Shown here: positions 30,101 to 38,800 of the stretch, piece after piece
Position numbering within the stretch: the stretch's first letter is position 1
Layout of the letters: every line of letters begins with the position of its first letter
Assembly: GCA_937901055.1 (NCBI GenBank)
Contig: CALCGO010000136.1
Span: 1 to 40,308, forward strand
Source of the DNA: an uncultured Rhodobacterales bacterium
GTDB taxonomy: Bacteria; Pseudomonadota; Alphaproteobacteria; Rhodobacterales; Rhodobacteraceae
Direction of reading: 5' to 3'
Length of the DNA: 40,308 nt
Notes under the pieces: generated by a model
The model's database searches: none
Seen by the model: only the letters and a program-made list of their open reading frames with translations
Told to the model about the DNA's origin: nothing
Position numbers and translations under genes: made by a program

Positions 30101-30607
30101 ATGATTACTCGTGAACATACCAAGGGCGACGCACCGTCGATTGCGAACTATTCGGACTGCGAGAAGTATCGTTATGACTTAACACGCGTTTGGGATGAAG
30201 ATGGCAAAAAGGTGATGTTCTTGATGCTGAACCCGTCAACGGCAACCGAGGTGCAGAACGATCCGACGGTGGAGCGTTGCGAACGCCGCGCCCGCACGTT
30301 GGGGTACGGAGCTTTTCGAGTCTGCAATATTTTTGCGTATCGCGCTACGGACCCAAAGGTGATGCGTTCGGCTGCTGACCCTGTTGGCCCGCTGAACGAT
30401 GAAATCATCCGCAAAGGCATCGAATGGGCAGACGATTTGGTCGCTGCGTGGGGTGCGAACGGCGAACATATGGATCGCGGTGCGCATGTGGAAGCCTTGC
30501 TGCGCAGCCTCCCGGTTTCCCCGAAAAATTTGGGGTTAACCAAGGCGGGGCATCCGAAACACCCGCTCTATATAGGGTATAAGGTGCAGCCTGAGGTGTG
30601 GTGGTGA
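30101..30607 (+). CDS. DUF1643 family protein
   Basis: This protein shows the DUF1643 pattern: YRYDLTRVWDEDGKKVMFLM, LNPSTATEVQNDPTVERCERRA, YGAFRVCNIFAYRATDPK, and AAWGANG. From the ATG at 30101 it is 168 aa, close to the usual size. A GTG at 30047, overlapping the exporter stop, would add 18 residues; neither start has a clear Shine-Dalgarno. No biochemical function is established; the conserved D, N and R pattern hints at nucleic-acid or nucleotide chemistry. Overlaps the following SDR by 4 nt. Confidence 0.82.
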   Translation: MITREHTKGDAPSIANYSDCEKYRYDLTRVWDEDGKKVMFLMLNPSTATEVQNDPTVERCERRARTLGYGAFRVCNIFAYRATDPKVMRSAADPVGPLNDEIIRKGIEWADDLVAAWGANGEHMDRGAHVEALLRSLPVSPKNLGLTKAGHPKHPLYIGYKVQPEVWW

Positions 30608-31350
30608 AGAAAATAGCAATAATCACCGGCGGTAGCCGTGGGATCGGTGCCGCCACGGCAGAACTAGCTGCAAAGGCGGGCTTTGATGTCTGTATCAATT
30701 ACCTGTCCAATCATGAACGAGCTGCAAAAGTGGTTGAGGCCTGTAAATCTTACGGTGTGAACGCTATCGCGGTGGCAGGCGATGTCGCGAGCGCTGCCGA
30801 TGTGGCTGTCCTATTCGAAACCTGTGATCGAGAACTTGGTCCAGTGACATTTTTGGTGAACAACGCTGGTATCATCGGTCGGGCTTCGAAAGTCGAAGAC
30901 CTGTCAGCGGATGTTTTACATCAGACATTCGCCGTAAATTTCTTTGGCGCGGTTTATTGTGCACAGGAAGCCATTAAACGTATGTCCACCAACCACGGCG
31001 GGGCTGGGGGCACAATTGTTAATGTTTCCTCGGTCGCGGCGACTACTGGAAGCCCCGGAGAATACGTGCATTATGCGGCTTCCAAAGCAGCGATTGACGG
31101 TTTTACGATCGGTCTGGCTCGCGAGATTGGCCGTGAAGGCATTCGCGTGAATTCCGTTCAGGCCGGCACCGCGGACACCGAAATCCACGCACTGACTGGC
31201 AACCCTGATCGGCCAGCTATGGCTGCCGATAAATCTTCGTTAGGACGTGTTGCGACCGCGCAGGAAATCGGCGAGGCAATTATGTGGTTGGGATCGGAAA
31301 AATCCAGTTATGCCACCGGTGCTGTGCTGCGGGTTGGCGGCGGGCTGTAA
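30604..31350 (+). CDS. Short-chain dehydrogenase/reductase (glucose 1-dehydrogenase-like)
   Basis: This 248-aa classical SDR has TGGSRGIGAATA near the N-terminus, NNAGIIGR, VNVSSVAATTG with YAASK as Ser-Tyr-Lys, and a C-terminal GAVLRVGGGL. Three GTG codons follow in a row (30598, 30601, 30604); the last is favoured because GAGG lies 7 nt upstream, giving MKKIAIITGG. It overlaps the DUF1643 stop (GTGA), so the two are coupled. Substrate unknown. A terminator follows about 120 nt downstream. Confidence 0.88.
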   Translation: MKKIAIITGGSRGIGAATAELAAKAGFDVCINYLSNHERAAKVVEACKSYGVNAIAVAGDVASAADVAVLFETCDRELGPVTFLVNNAGIIGRASKVEDLSADVLHQTFAVNFFGAVYCAQEAIKRMSTNHGGAGGTIVNVSSVAATTGSPGEYVHYAASKAAIDGFTIGLAREIGREGIRVNSVQAGTADTEIHALTGNPDRPAMAADKSSLGRVATAQEIGEAIMWLGSEKSSYATGAVLRVGGGL

Positions 31351-31468
31351 GGAACGGAACGTCAGCGTGGGTGCAATATACTAAGGTATGACCCGACACT
31401 TTGTGGTGTTCTAATCGCCAACGAATCCCCTTCCCAAACCCATAAAAACCTTCTATACGCGCGGATGT

Positions 31469-31505
31469 CGCCAAGGGATTCCCTTTGGCGGCCCTTTTTG
31501 TTTTG
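31469..31505 (+). terminator. Rho-independent terminator before rpsO
   Basis: CGCCAAGGG (31469-31477) pairs with CCCTTTGGCG (31481-31490), one T bulged, over a 3-nt loop; GCC and then CTTTTTGTTTT follow. It lies between the SDR gene and rpsO and probably ends the upstream transcript. Confidence 0.6.
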
Positions 31506-31523
31506 ACGTTGCTGGACGACATC

Positions 31524-31553
31524 TTGGCATCCGCCGGAACATCAAGGTTTATG
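31524..31553 (+). promoter_or_regulatory. Weak candidate promoter for rpsO
   Basis: TTGGCA (31524-31529) and TTTATG (31548-31553) with an 18-nt spacer resemble -35 and -10 elements just after the terminator and before rpsO. The match is moderate; a TTGACG at 31503-31508 is an alternative -35 without a good -10. Confidence 0.3.
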
Positions 31554-31579
31554 AAACCGTTAAATATAAGGAATATATG

Positions 31580-31849
31580 ATGTCGATTACGCCTGAAGAA
31601 AAAGAACGCCTGATCAAAGAATACGCAATCAAAGAGGGTGACACTGGTTCCCCCGAAGTACAAATTGCGATCCTTTCCAGCCGTATCAAAACCCTGACCG
31701 AGCACTTCAAGTCCCACAAAAAGGACAATCACTCGCGTCGTGGTCTACTCACAATGGTTGCGACACGTCGTAAACTGTTGGACTACACACGTTCCAAAGA
31801 CGAAGCGCGTTACAAGTCGCTTATCGAACGTCTCGGCATCCGCCGCTAA
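31580..31849 (+). CDS. rpsO: 30S ribosomal protein S15
   Basis: S15 binds the central domain of 16S rRNA and takes part in a subunit bridge. The 89-aa protein has the family's [37 protein letters not shown] and RRKLLDY motifs. Two ATGs occur in a row; AAGGA at 31568-31572 is 7 nt before the second, which I chose. rpsO followed by pnp is a classic bacterial order, here with a terminator-like hairpin between them. Confidence 0.96.
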   Translation: MSITPEEKERLIKEYAIKEGDTGSPEVQIAILSSRIKTLTEHFKSHKKDNHSRRGLLTMVATRRKLLDYTRSKDEARYKSLIERLGIRR

Positions 31850-31856
31850 GAATACC

Positions 31857-31884
31857 AAAGCGCGCCTTCATGGGCGCGTTTTGC
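31857..31884 (+). terminator. Terminator hairpin after rpsO
   Basis: CGCGCC (31861-31866) and GGCGCG (31873-31878) pair, with AAAG before and TTTTGC after extending the stem or T-run. It lies 8 nt past the rpsO stop. The short T-run suggests partial read-through into pnp. Confidence 0.6.
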
Positions 31885-31911
31885 GTTTAAGACCGTGGCA
31901 TCGGCCACATC

Positions 31912-31940
31912 GCGGGTTTTGTCCATGGGGGATGAACCGC
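31912..31940 (+). other. Hairpin in the pnp leader
   Basis: GCGG-G-TT (31912-31918) can pair with AACCGC (31935-31940), with one bulged G, ending 4 nt before the AGGA of pnp. A second small stem, GTGGC-ATCG-GCCAC, lies at 31895-31908. In E. coli the pnp leader hairpin is cut by RNase III and degraded with PNPase for autoregulation; the same here is only a suggestion. Confidence 0.3.
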
Positions 31941-31956
31941 AGATAGGAAAATGAAA

Positions 31957-34077
31957 ATGTTCAAAGAATTCAAACAATCAATCGAATGGGGCGGCGAAAC
32001 GCTAACCCTTGAGACAGGCAAAGTTGCCCGTCAAGCAGACGCATGCGTTATCGCCACTTTGGGTGAAACCAGCGTTCTGTGTGCTGTAGTGTTCGAAAAG
32101 AAACCGAAGGTTGGCTTCGACTTCTTCCCACTAACAGTGCATTACCAAGAGAAATACTACGCCGCCGGTAAAATCCCGGGTGGCTTCTTCAAACGCGAAG
32201 CTCGTCCTACTGAAAAAGAGACGCTGACTTCCCGTCTGATCGACCGTCCAATCCGCCCATTGTTCGTTCCGGGCTTCAAGCACGAAACTCAGGTTATCTG
32301 TACAGTTCTTTCGCACGATCTGGAAAATGATCCAGATGTAGTCGCAATGATCGCGGCATCTGCTGCGCTGACACTTTCCGGCGCTCCATTCCGCGGCCCA
32401 ATCGGCTGTGCCCGCGTTGGTTTCGTTGACGGCGAATACACATTGAACCCGTCTTGCGATGACATGCACAAACTGCGTGAAAATCCAGAGCAGCGTTTGG
32501 ACCTGATCGTTGCCGGTACTAAAGACGCCGTGATGATGGTTGAATCCGAAGCATACGAGCTTTCCGAAGCTGAAATGCTGGGTGCTGTTAAGTTTGGCCA
32601 TGACGCAATGCAGCCAGTTATCGACATGATCATCGATCTTGCCGAAGACGCGGCGAACGAGATGTTCGACTTCCAGCCTGCTGACTATTCCGAGCTTTAC
32701 GGCAAGGTAGAAGCTGCTGGCGAAGAAGCTGTACGTGCAGCATTCGCAATCACAGACAAGCAAGAGCGCACAACTGCGATTTCCGCAGCGCGTGACACTA
32801 TCAAAGCGGCGTTGAGCGAAGAAGATCGCGACGACAGCCAGCTTGGTAACTGCTTCAAGAAACTGGAATCTGCAGTTGTTCGTGGCGACGTTATCAAAAC
32901 CGGCAAACGGATTGATGGTCGTGACCTGACAACAGTTCGCCAGATTGTTTCCGAAGTAGGCATCCTGCCACGTACACACGGATCGTCCTTGTTCACACGC
33001 GGCGAAACACAAGGCTTGGTTGTTACCACGCTTGGTACGGGCGACGACGAACAGATGATCGACGCGTTGACTGGCACATACCGTTCCAACTTCATGCTGC
33101 ACTATAACTTCCCATCCTATTCGGTTGGTGAAGCTGGCCGCATGATGGGCCCTGGCCGTCGCGAAATCGGTCACGGTAAACTGGCATGGCGTGCGCTTCA
33201 GGCTGTTCTGCCTGCGGCAACCGACTTCCCGTATACTGTGCGTGTTGTTTCTGAAATCACTGAATCAAATGGTTCGTCTTCGATGGCGTCTGTTTGTGGT
33301 GGTTCTTTGTCGATGATGGATGCGGGCGTTCCGCTGAAATCTGCTGTTGCAGGTGTTGCGATGGGCTTGATCCTTGAGGGTGAAGATTATGCGATCCTGA
33401 CAGACATCCTTGGTGACGAAGATCACCTCGGTGATATGGACTTCAAAGTAGCTGGTACCGAAGCAGGTATCACGTCGCTTCAGATGGACATCAAGGTTGC
33501 CGGTATCACTGCCGACATCATGGAAAAAGCATTGGATCAGGCTAAAGCTGGCCGGATGACAATTCTTGCAGAAATGGGCACGGCGCTTACGGGTGCTGGC
33601 GATTTCTCGATCCACGCGCCTCGCGTTGAAACCATGAACGTTCCTGCGGATAAAATTCGCGAAGTGATCGGTTCAGGTGGTAAAGTGATCCGCGAAATCG
33701 TTGAAGTTTCCGGTGCTAAAGTTGACATCAACGACGACGGCGTAATCAAGATTGCCTCGGCCAACGGTGAAAGCATCGAAAAAGCCATGGCGATGATCAA
33801 CGAGATTGTTGCGGTTCCTGAAGCTGGTAAGATTTACACCGGTAAGGTTGTGAAACTGATGGACTTCGGTGCATTCGTTAACTTCTTTGGCAAGCGTGAC
33901 GGTCTTGTGCATGTAAGCCAGCTGGCGAACGAGCGCGTTAACCACCCGAAAGACATTCTGACTGAAGGTCAGGAAGTTAAGGTTAAGTTGATGGGCTTTG
34001 ACGATCGCGGCAAAGTTCGCCTGTCGATGAAAGTCGTTGATCAGGAAACTGGTGAAGAGATCAAAAACGAAGGCTAG
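31957..34077 (+). CDS. pnp: Polyribonucleotide nucleotidyltransferase (PNPase)
   Basis: PNPase degrades RNA 3' to 5' with phosphate and is a degradosome partner. From the ATG at 31957 it has 706 aa, with AGGA 8 nt upstream; the ATG at 31951 is only 2 nt from it. Domains in order: RNase PH 1 ([20 protein letters not shown]), helical linker, RNase PH 2 ([30 protein letters not shown]), KH ([11 protein letters not shown]), and S1 ([20 protein letters not shown]). All core motifs are intact. Confidence 0.97.
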   Translation: MFKEFKQSIEWGGETLTLETGKVARQADACVIATLGETSVLCAVVFEKKPKVGFDFFPLTVHYQEKYYAAGKIPGGFFKREARPTEKETLTSRLIDRPIRPLFVPGFKHETQVICTVLSHDLENDPDVVAMIAASAALTLSGAPFRGPIGCARVGFVDGEYTLNPSCDDMHKLRENPEQRLDLIVAGTKDAVMMVESEAYELSEAEMLGAVKFGHDAMQPVIDMIIDLAEDAANEMFDFQPADYSELYGKVEAAGEEAVRAAFAITDKQERTTAISAARDTIKAALSEEDRDDSQLGNCFKKLESAVVRGDVIKTGKRIDGRDLTTVRQIVSEVGILPRTHGSSLFTRGETQGLVVTTLGTGDDEQMIDALTGTYRSNFMLHYNFPSYSVGEAGRMMGPGRREIGHGKLAWRALQAVLPAATDFPYTVRVVSEITESNGSSSMASVCGGSLSMMDAGVPLKSAVAGVAMGLILEGEDYAILTDILGDEDHLGDMDFKVAGTEAGITSLQMDIKVAGITADIMEKALDQAKAGRMTILAEMGTALTGAGDFSIHAPRVETMNVPADKIREVIGSGGKVIREIVEVSGAKVDINDDGVIKIASANGESIEKAMAMINEIVAVPEAGKIYTGKVVKLMDFGAFVNFFGKRDGLVHVSQLANERVNHPKDILTEGQEVKVKLMGFDDRGKVRLSMKVVDQETGEEIKNEG

Positions 34078-34098
34078 TTCCGACGTTTAGATAAAAAG

Positions 34099-34129
34099 AA
34101 AGCCCCGATGGAAACGTCGGGGCTTTTTT
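34099..34129. terminator. Bidirectional terminator between pnp and the GMC oxidoreductase gene
   Basis: AAAGCCCCGA (34099-34108) pairs with TCGGGGCTTT (34117-34126) over an 8-nt loop and continues into TTT. A-rich sequence on the left (ATAAAAAGAAA) gives a T-run on the other strand too, so it can serve the convergent minus-strand gene as well. Confidence 0.85.
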
Positions 34130-34132
34130 CGT

Positions 34133-35794
34133 TTAGCGTTGGGCTTCTTCCCATCGTGGACTTATCCACGGCTCGGCGTTTGACTTTGCCAGCGGGGTTT
34201 TGCCCAAAATATGATCGCTGGCCTTTTCGCCAACCATGATCGAAGGGCCGTTCAAATTGCCGTTTGTTACGCGCGGGAAGATAGAGCTGTCGGCCAAACG
34301 CAACCCTTCAACCCCAATCACGCGGCATTCATGGTCAACAACGGCCAGTGGATCATCGGCGCGGCCCATTCTGGCGGTCCCGCAAGGGTGAAACGCACTC
34401 TCGGCATGTTTGCGGATGAAATTATCCAGTTCGTCGTCGGTTTGCACATCAGAACCCGGTTGGATTTCTTTACCAGCGTAAGGCGCGAATGCTTCTTGGC
34501 CGAAAATCTCACGAGTCAGTCGGATACAGTTGCGGAAGTCTTCCCAATCTTCGAGTTTGCTCATGTAGTTGAACTGAATTTTTGGTGCATCCAGTGGATC
34601 AGCAGATCGTAGTGTTACCGCCCCGCGAGAGGCCGACCGCATTGGCCCGACGTGCGCTTGATACCCGTGGCCTTCAGCGGCGGCTTGCCCGTCATAGCGA
34701 ACGGCGATGGGTAGGAAATGGTATTGGATGTCGGGGTATTCAACACCCGCTTTGGAGCGAATAAACGCCGCAGATTCGAACTGGTTGGATGCCCCGAGGC
34801 CGGTTTTTGTAAACAACCATTGCGCCCCAATTAGAGCCTTGGAAAATAGATTCCAATGTTTGAAAAGTGTGATTGGCTGCACGCAGGCTTGCTGGATGTA
34901 CAACTCCAAGTGGTCTTGAAGGTTTTGGCCAACACCGCCGCGATCAGCAACCACGTCAATGCCATGCTCCGCCAAATCCGCTGCAGGGCCAACGCCAGAC
35001 AACAGTAGTATTTTGGGGGAATTGATCGACCCTGCGGCCAAGACCACCTCGCGGTTGGCGCGGATAGTTTCGATTTTTCCGTTGAATTCTACTTCAACCC
35101 CGACGGCGCGACCATCCTCGATCACCACTTTACGTACTAAACCACGTTTCAAATCAACGTTCGGGCGCTTCAAAGCCGGCTTAAGATACGCATTCGCGGC
35201 AGACCAGCGTCGCCCTTTCCAGACGGTTTGCTCCATCGGGCCGAAGCCCTCTTGTTTCTCACCGTTGTAATCGTCTGTAACTTCGTAGCCAGCTTGGCGA
35301 CCCGCGTCGACAAATGCCTGAAATAACGGGTTTGCGCGTGGGCCACGAGTTACATGTAGTGGGCCATCTGTACCGCGCCATGTTGGATCACCGCCGTGCC
35401 CCCCGTCGTGCCAACTTTCCATGCGTTTGAAATACGGCAAAACATCGCCGTAGCCCCAACCTTTGGCGCCCTGTTCTTCCCAATAATCGTAATCTTTGGC
35501 ATGCCCACGCACATAAACCATGCCGTTTATCGACGATGACCCGCCGACAACTTTGCCGCGCGGTGTTACCAAGGACCGCCCATCAAGATGCGGTTCGGGT
35601 TCGGAACTGTAGCCCCAATCGTAGGTTTTCATGTTCATCGGATAGGAAAGCGCGGCTGGCATCTGGATCAAGGGTCCAGCGTCCATGCCACCGAATTCGA
35701 TTACCAATACGTTGTGTTGTCCGTCCTCAGAAAGGCGATACGCCATCGCGGAGCCAGCGGATCCACTGCCGACAATTATGTAATCTGGGTTCAA
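34133..35794 (-). CDS. GMC-family FAD oxidoreductase, choline-dehydrogenase-like
   Basis: From a TTG start (AGGAGG 5 nt upstream) the protein has 553 aa, the size of BetA. Seen: dinucleotide fold [66 protein letters not shown], and the catalytic-histidine segment [11 protein letters not shown] near the C-terminus. The frame is open for 60 further codons upstream but lacks family likeness. No betaine-aldehyde dehydrogenase or betI is nearby, so another alcohol substrate is possible and I give no symbol. The adjacent LysR-type gene lies on the same strand upstream. Confidence 0.88.
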   Translation of the reverse strand: MNPDYIIVGSGSAGSAMAYRLSEDGQHNVLVIEFGGMDAGPLIQMPAALSYPMNMKTYDWGYSSEPEPHLDGRSLVTPRGKVVGGSSSINGMVYVRGHAKDYDYWEEQGAKGWGYGDVLPYFKRMESWHDGGHGGDPTWRGTDGPLHVTRGPRANPLFQAFVDAGRQAGYEVTDDYNGEKQEGFGPMEQTVWKGRRWSAANAYLKPALKRPNVDLKRGLVRKVVIEDGRAVGVEVEFNGKIETIRANREVVLAAGSINSPKILLLSGVGPAADLAEHGIDVVADRGGVGQNLQDHLELYIQQACVQPITLFKHWNLFSKALIGAQWLFTKTGLGASNQFESAAFIRSKAGVEYPDIQYHFLPIAVRYDGQAAAEGHGYQAHVGPMRSASRGAVTLRSADPLDAPKIQFNYMSKLEDWEDFRNCIRLTREIFGQEAFAPYAGKEIQPGSDVQTDDELDNFIRKHAESAFHPCGTARMGRADDPLAVVDHECRVIGVEGLRLADSSIFPRVTNGNLNGPSIMVGEKASDHILGKTPLAKSNAEPWISPRWEEAQR

Positions 35795-35868
35795 GGGTGC
35801 CTCCTGCGTTGCAACGCACAAATTGTCGCGTACTTCTGGGTAAGGGTCAACAAAACCAACGACACTTT

Positions 35869-36795
35869 CTACGGCAATTGCGGTAGGAAGCTGCCCTTTT
35901 GCTCCGTGATGAAATCGAGAACTTTTTCTGTTACGGGTGGTAGTCCCGCGTTTACTGCACGAACGAGGTGCCACTGGCGAATAATCGGTAAGCCGGGCAT
36001 ATCAATTGTCGCTATTCGCCCGGCTGCGAGGGCATCCATAACGGTGTGAGCGGAAATCAGCGCGATGCCCAGCCCAGCGATGACGGCCTGTTTGATGGTT
36101 TCGTTAGTGTTGAACTCAATTTGGTCGTAGGTGCGGCCCTCGCCGACGCGATCCAAGAATCGCTCCATAAGGATTCGGGTGCCTGAACCGCTTTCCCGCA
36201 TGATGAAAGTTTCGGCCAGAAGGCGTTCGGGCGATATGTCGCGGGTGGTTACAAGCGGGTGTTTCGGTCCCGCGATCAGGATGTGCGGGTGGTCACCAAG
36301 AGCCACGGATTCTACTGCCGGATAGCGCGGCGGGCGACCCATAATCGCAAGATCAATGGACTGATCTTCGAGCGCGGAAACGATGCGCCGCCGGTTGCCG
36401 ATTATCAAGTCCACGCGGATGTCGGGCAGTTGTTTTTTGGCTCGCGCCACCAAAGAAGGTGCAAAGTACTTTCCAGTACTGACGACGCCCAGAGTTACCA
36501 AACCTGACTTGCCAGAATTGATGGAATCGATTGATTTTGCACAATTATCCAAGGCGGACTCGATCTGCGCGATTGTCGATAAAACCTGCCTCCCTTGCCG
36601 TGTGATAGACCCCTTACCATCGCTGGCGCGGACTAATAGTGTCGCCCCCATGTTGGCCTCTAGTTGTTTCAACTGTGTCGAGACCGCTGGAACCGTCAGG
36701 TTCAACATATCCGCCGCCGCCGTGACCGAGCCACGAACGTCCACCGCCGCCAGTGCGCGAAGCTGTTTTAGAGTTATTGCATTCATCTGTGCCAT
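35869..36795 (-). CDS. cbbR: LysR-type regulator, probably CbbR
   Basis: This 308-aa protein has the LysR helix-turn-helix at the N-terminus ([40 protein letters not shown]) and an effector domain with [19 protein letters not shown], which is CbbR-like. CbbR activates Calvin-cycle operons and senses metabolites such as RuBP or NADPH. It is divergent from fbp-prkB-tkt with a 97-bp gap, the classic CbbR placement. It is followed on the same strand by the GMC gene after 74 nt. The symbol rests largely on context. Confidence 0.82.
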   Translation of the reverse strand: MAQMNAITLKQLRALAAVDVRGSVTAAADMLNLTVPAVSTQLKQLEANMGATLLVRASDGKGSITRQGRQVLSTIAQIESALDNCAKSIDSINSGKSGLVTLGVVSTGKYFAPSLVARAKKQLPDIRVDLIIGNRRRIVSALEDQSIDLAIMGRPPRYPAVESVALGDHPHILIAGPKHPLVTTRDISPERLLAETFIMRESGSGTRILMERFLDRVGEGRTYDQIEFNTNETIKQAVIAGLGIALISAHTVMDALAAGRIATIDMPGLPIIRQWHLVRAVNAGLPPVTEKVLDFITEQKGSFLPQLP

Positions 36796-36892
36796 AAATT
36801 TAATTTAACACAAGACAGAAAAAATTCAATTTCCTTTTTCCAAATTTCTGCGAAACATTAGAACAACCTAATATGAGCGGAGAGCTGACTAC
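36796..36892. promoter_or_regulatory. Divergent cbbR-fbp control region
   Basis: This AT-rich 97-bp gap contains TTAGAACAACCTAA (36858-36871), a TTAG-N6-CTAA dyad that also reads TTA-N8-TAA and fits the CbbR/LysR TNA-N7/8-TNA pattern. TTAATTTAA (36800-36808) is a second, shorter palindrome nearer cbbR. GGAGAG (36879-36884) is the fbp ribosome-binding site. CbbR probably binds here to control both directions. Confidence 0.55.
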
Positions 36893-37900
36893 ATGGCCGA
36901 GCATACACTATTAAAAGATACCGCGGACATCCCGGCAGAGTTGATGCCTGTGATGCTGGCTTTGGCCAACGTGTCCGAAAAGCTGGCCCAAACCATTGCG
37001 GACGGACCCCTCGCTGGCGATTTGGCGGCGGCGGTTGGTACGAACCTTGGCGGCGATGGCCAAAAGGCGCTCGACCTGATTGCGGACGATGCATACATGG
37101 TCGCGCTGAAAGACACGCAGGTGCGGTGGTACGCGTCAGAGGAGCAAGACGAAGTTGTCGAGCTAAACGGTACTGGCAATTTGGCACTGGCGATTGATCC
37201 GCTAGACGGCTCTTCGAATATCGACGTCAACGTTTCTATCGGTATGATTTTTTCAATCTTCCCGGCGGTTGAAGACAAAGACGCCAGCTTTCTTCGCCAT
37301 GCGCGAGATCAAATCGCTGGCGGGTACTTCATTTTCGGGCCGCAAGGCGGGCTGGTTGTGACATTCGGTGATGGAACTATGCAGTTCACACTCGATACCC
37401 GTACTCGCGACTTCTTGCTGGTAGAACGCCGTGTTCAAATTCCTGTTGAATCATCCGAGTTTGCAATTAACGCTTCTAACTACCGCCATTGGCCGCGCCC
37501 TGTTCGCGCCTATATCGACGATATGGTGGATGGCACTGAAGGCCCACGCGGTCGCGAATTCAACATGCGTTGGGTCGCATCTTTGGTCGCCGAAACACAC
37601 CGAATTTTGTCACGCGGAGGTATTTTCCTGTACCCAGGTGATGACCGCAAGGGCTACAGACGTGGACGATTGCGGATGATCTATGAATGTGCGCCGATTG
37701 CGTTTCTGATTGAGCAGGCGGGCGGCAAGGCGACGGACGGGATCGACTCGATCCTTGACCAGCAGGCTGACGAACTGCACGGACGCACCCCCTTTGTTTT
37801 TGGCTCTGCCAGCAAAGTGGAAAAAGTAACAACTTACTACGACCTTCCAGAAAACGAGACCTCGGCCCTGTTCGGGAAACGTGGCCTCTTCCGCGGTTAA
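36893..37900 (+). CDS. fbp: Fructose-1,6-bisphosphatase class I (CbbF)
   Basis: This enzyme dephosphorylates fructose 1,6-bisphosphate, and often sedoheptulose 1,7-bisphosphate in Calvin-cycle versions. The 335-aa protein has metal ligands at E83-E84 (ASEEQDEV) and [10 protein letters not shown] at 102-111, then [38 protein letters not shown]-type substrate site residues. It is first in fbp-prkB-tkt and divergent from the CbbR-like gene, so the alternative name cbbF is appropriate. Confidence 0.95.
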   Translation: MAEHTLLKDTADIPAELMPVMLALANVSEKLAQTIADGPLAGDLAAAVGTNLGGDGQKALDLIADDAYMVALKDTQVRWYASEEQDEVVELNGTGNLALAIDPLDGSSNIDVNVSIGMIFSIFPAVEDKDASFLRHARDQIAGGYFIFGPQGGLVVTFGDGTMQFTLDTRTRDFLLVERRVQIPVESSEFAINASNYRHWPRPVRAYIDDMVDGTEGPRGREFNMRWVASLVAETHRILSRGGIFLYPGDDRKGYRRGRLRMIYECAPIAFLIEQAGGKATDGIDSILDQQADELHGRTPFVFGSASKVEKVTTYYDLPENETSALFGKRGLFRG

Positions 37901-37915
37901 TAAGGACCATTTGAC

Positions 37916-38788
37916 ATGAGCACCAAGCATCCAATCATCTCCGTTACTGGCTCCTCCGGCGCGGGTACTTCGACGGTCAAAGCAACATTTGACCAGATTT
38001 TCCGCCGCGAGGGCATTAAGGCCGTTTCGATCGAGGGCGACGCGTTTCACAGATACAATCGCGCCGACATGAAGGCAGAGCTGAACAAACGACTGGCCGC
38101 AGGCGACCACTCGTTTAGCCACTTCAGTCTTGATGCCAATGAGCTGGGCGAGCTGGAACGTGTATTTCGTGAATATGGCGAAACAGGTAACGGCAAGACA
38201 CGCTACTATGTGCACAGCGAGGAAGAGGCCAAAGTTTTGGGTACTCCTTCGGGCGAGTTCACTGATTGGGCGCCTTTTGAAGAAGGTTCCGATATCCTGT
38301 TTTACGAAGGTCTGCACGGTGCCGTTAATGCGGATGGCATAAACGTTGCAAAATACGCTGATCTGAAAGTTGGCGTTGTGCCGGTTATTAATCTGGAGTG
38401 GATCCAGAAAATGCACCGTGACCGTGACGTTCGCGGGTATTCCACGGAGGCAATCACCGATGTGATACTTCGGCGTATGGATGCATATGTGAAATGTATC
38501 ACGCCGCAGTTCAGCCAGACAGACATTAACTTTCAGCGTGTTCCTGTTGTTGATACATCGAACCCGTTCATCTCGCGGTCTATTCCGACTTTGGATGAAA
38601 GCCTTGTGGTTATCCGCTTCACAAATCCGCGTGGTATCGATTTCCCGTACCTGACCAACATGATCGAAGGCTCATGGATGAGCCGTGCGAATTCTATCGT
38701 TGTACCGGGCGGAAAAATGGATTTGGCGATGCAGCTGATCCTGACACCACTTATCTTGCGTCTCGCTGACAATTCCCGTCGCGCTTAA
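37916..38788 (+). CDS. prkB: Phosphoribulokinase
   Basis: Phosphoribulokinase (CbbP) phosphorylates ribulose 5-phosphate to ribulose 1,5-bisphosphate, whose only major use is in RuBisCO carbon fixation. At 290 aa it is the short bacterial type. Seen: Walker A GSSGAGTST (12-20), GDAFHRYNRADM with catalytic acidic residue, SHFSLDANE, and FYEGLHGAVNADG. Start ATG follows AAGGA by 9 nt and lies 15 nt after the fbp stop. No RuBisCO is in the window, so its partner must lie beyond the right edge or elsewhere. Confidence 0.95.
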   Translation: MSTKHPIISVTGSSGAGTSTVKATFDQIFRREGIKAVSIEGDAFHRYNRADMKAELNKRLAAGDHSFSHFSLDANELGELERVFREYGETGNGKTRYYVHSEEEAKVLGTPSGEFTDWAPFEEGSDILFYEGLHGAVNADGINVAKYADLKVGVVPVINLEWIQKMHRDRDVRGYSTEAITDVILRRMDAYVKCITPQFSQTDINFQRVPVVDTSNPFISRSIPTLDESLVVIRFTNPRGIDFPYLTNMIEGSWMSRANSIVVPGGKMDLAMQLILTPLILRLADNSRRA

Positions 38789-38800
38789 GGAGTTTCGAAA

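Noticed and set aside
31351-31579. Possible small RNA or tRNA between the SDR gene and rpsO
   Set aside because: No tRNA cloverleaf; only a terminator hairpin and a weak promoter can be supported.
32131-33174. 347-codon minus-strand frame opposite pnp
   Set aside because: Long antisense frame caused by codon bias of pnp; its composition (many Cys, Phe, His) is not protein-like.
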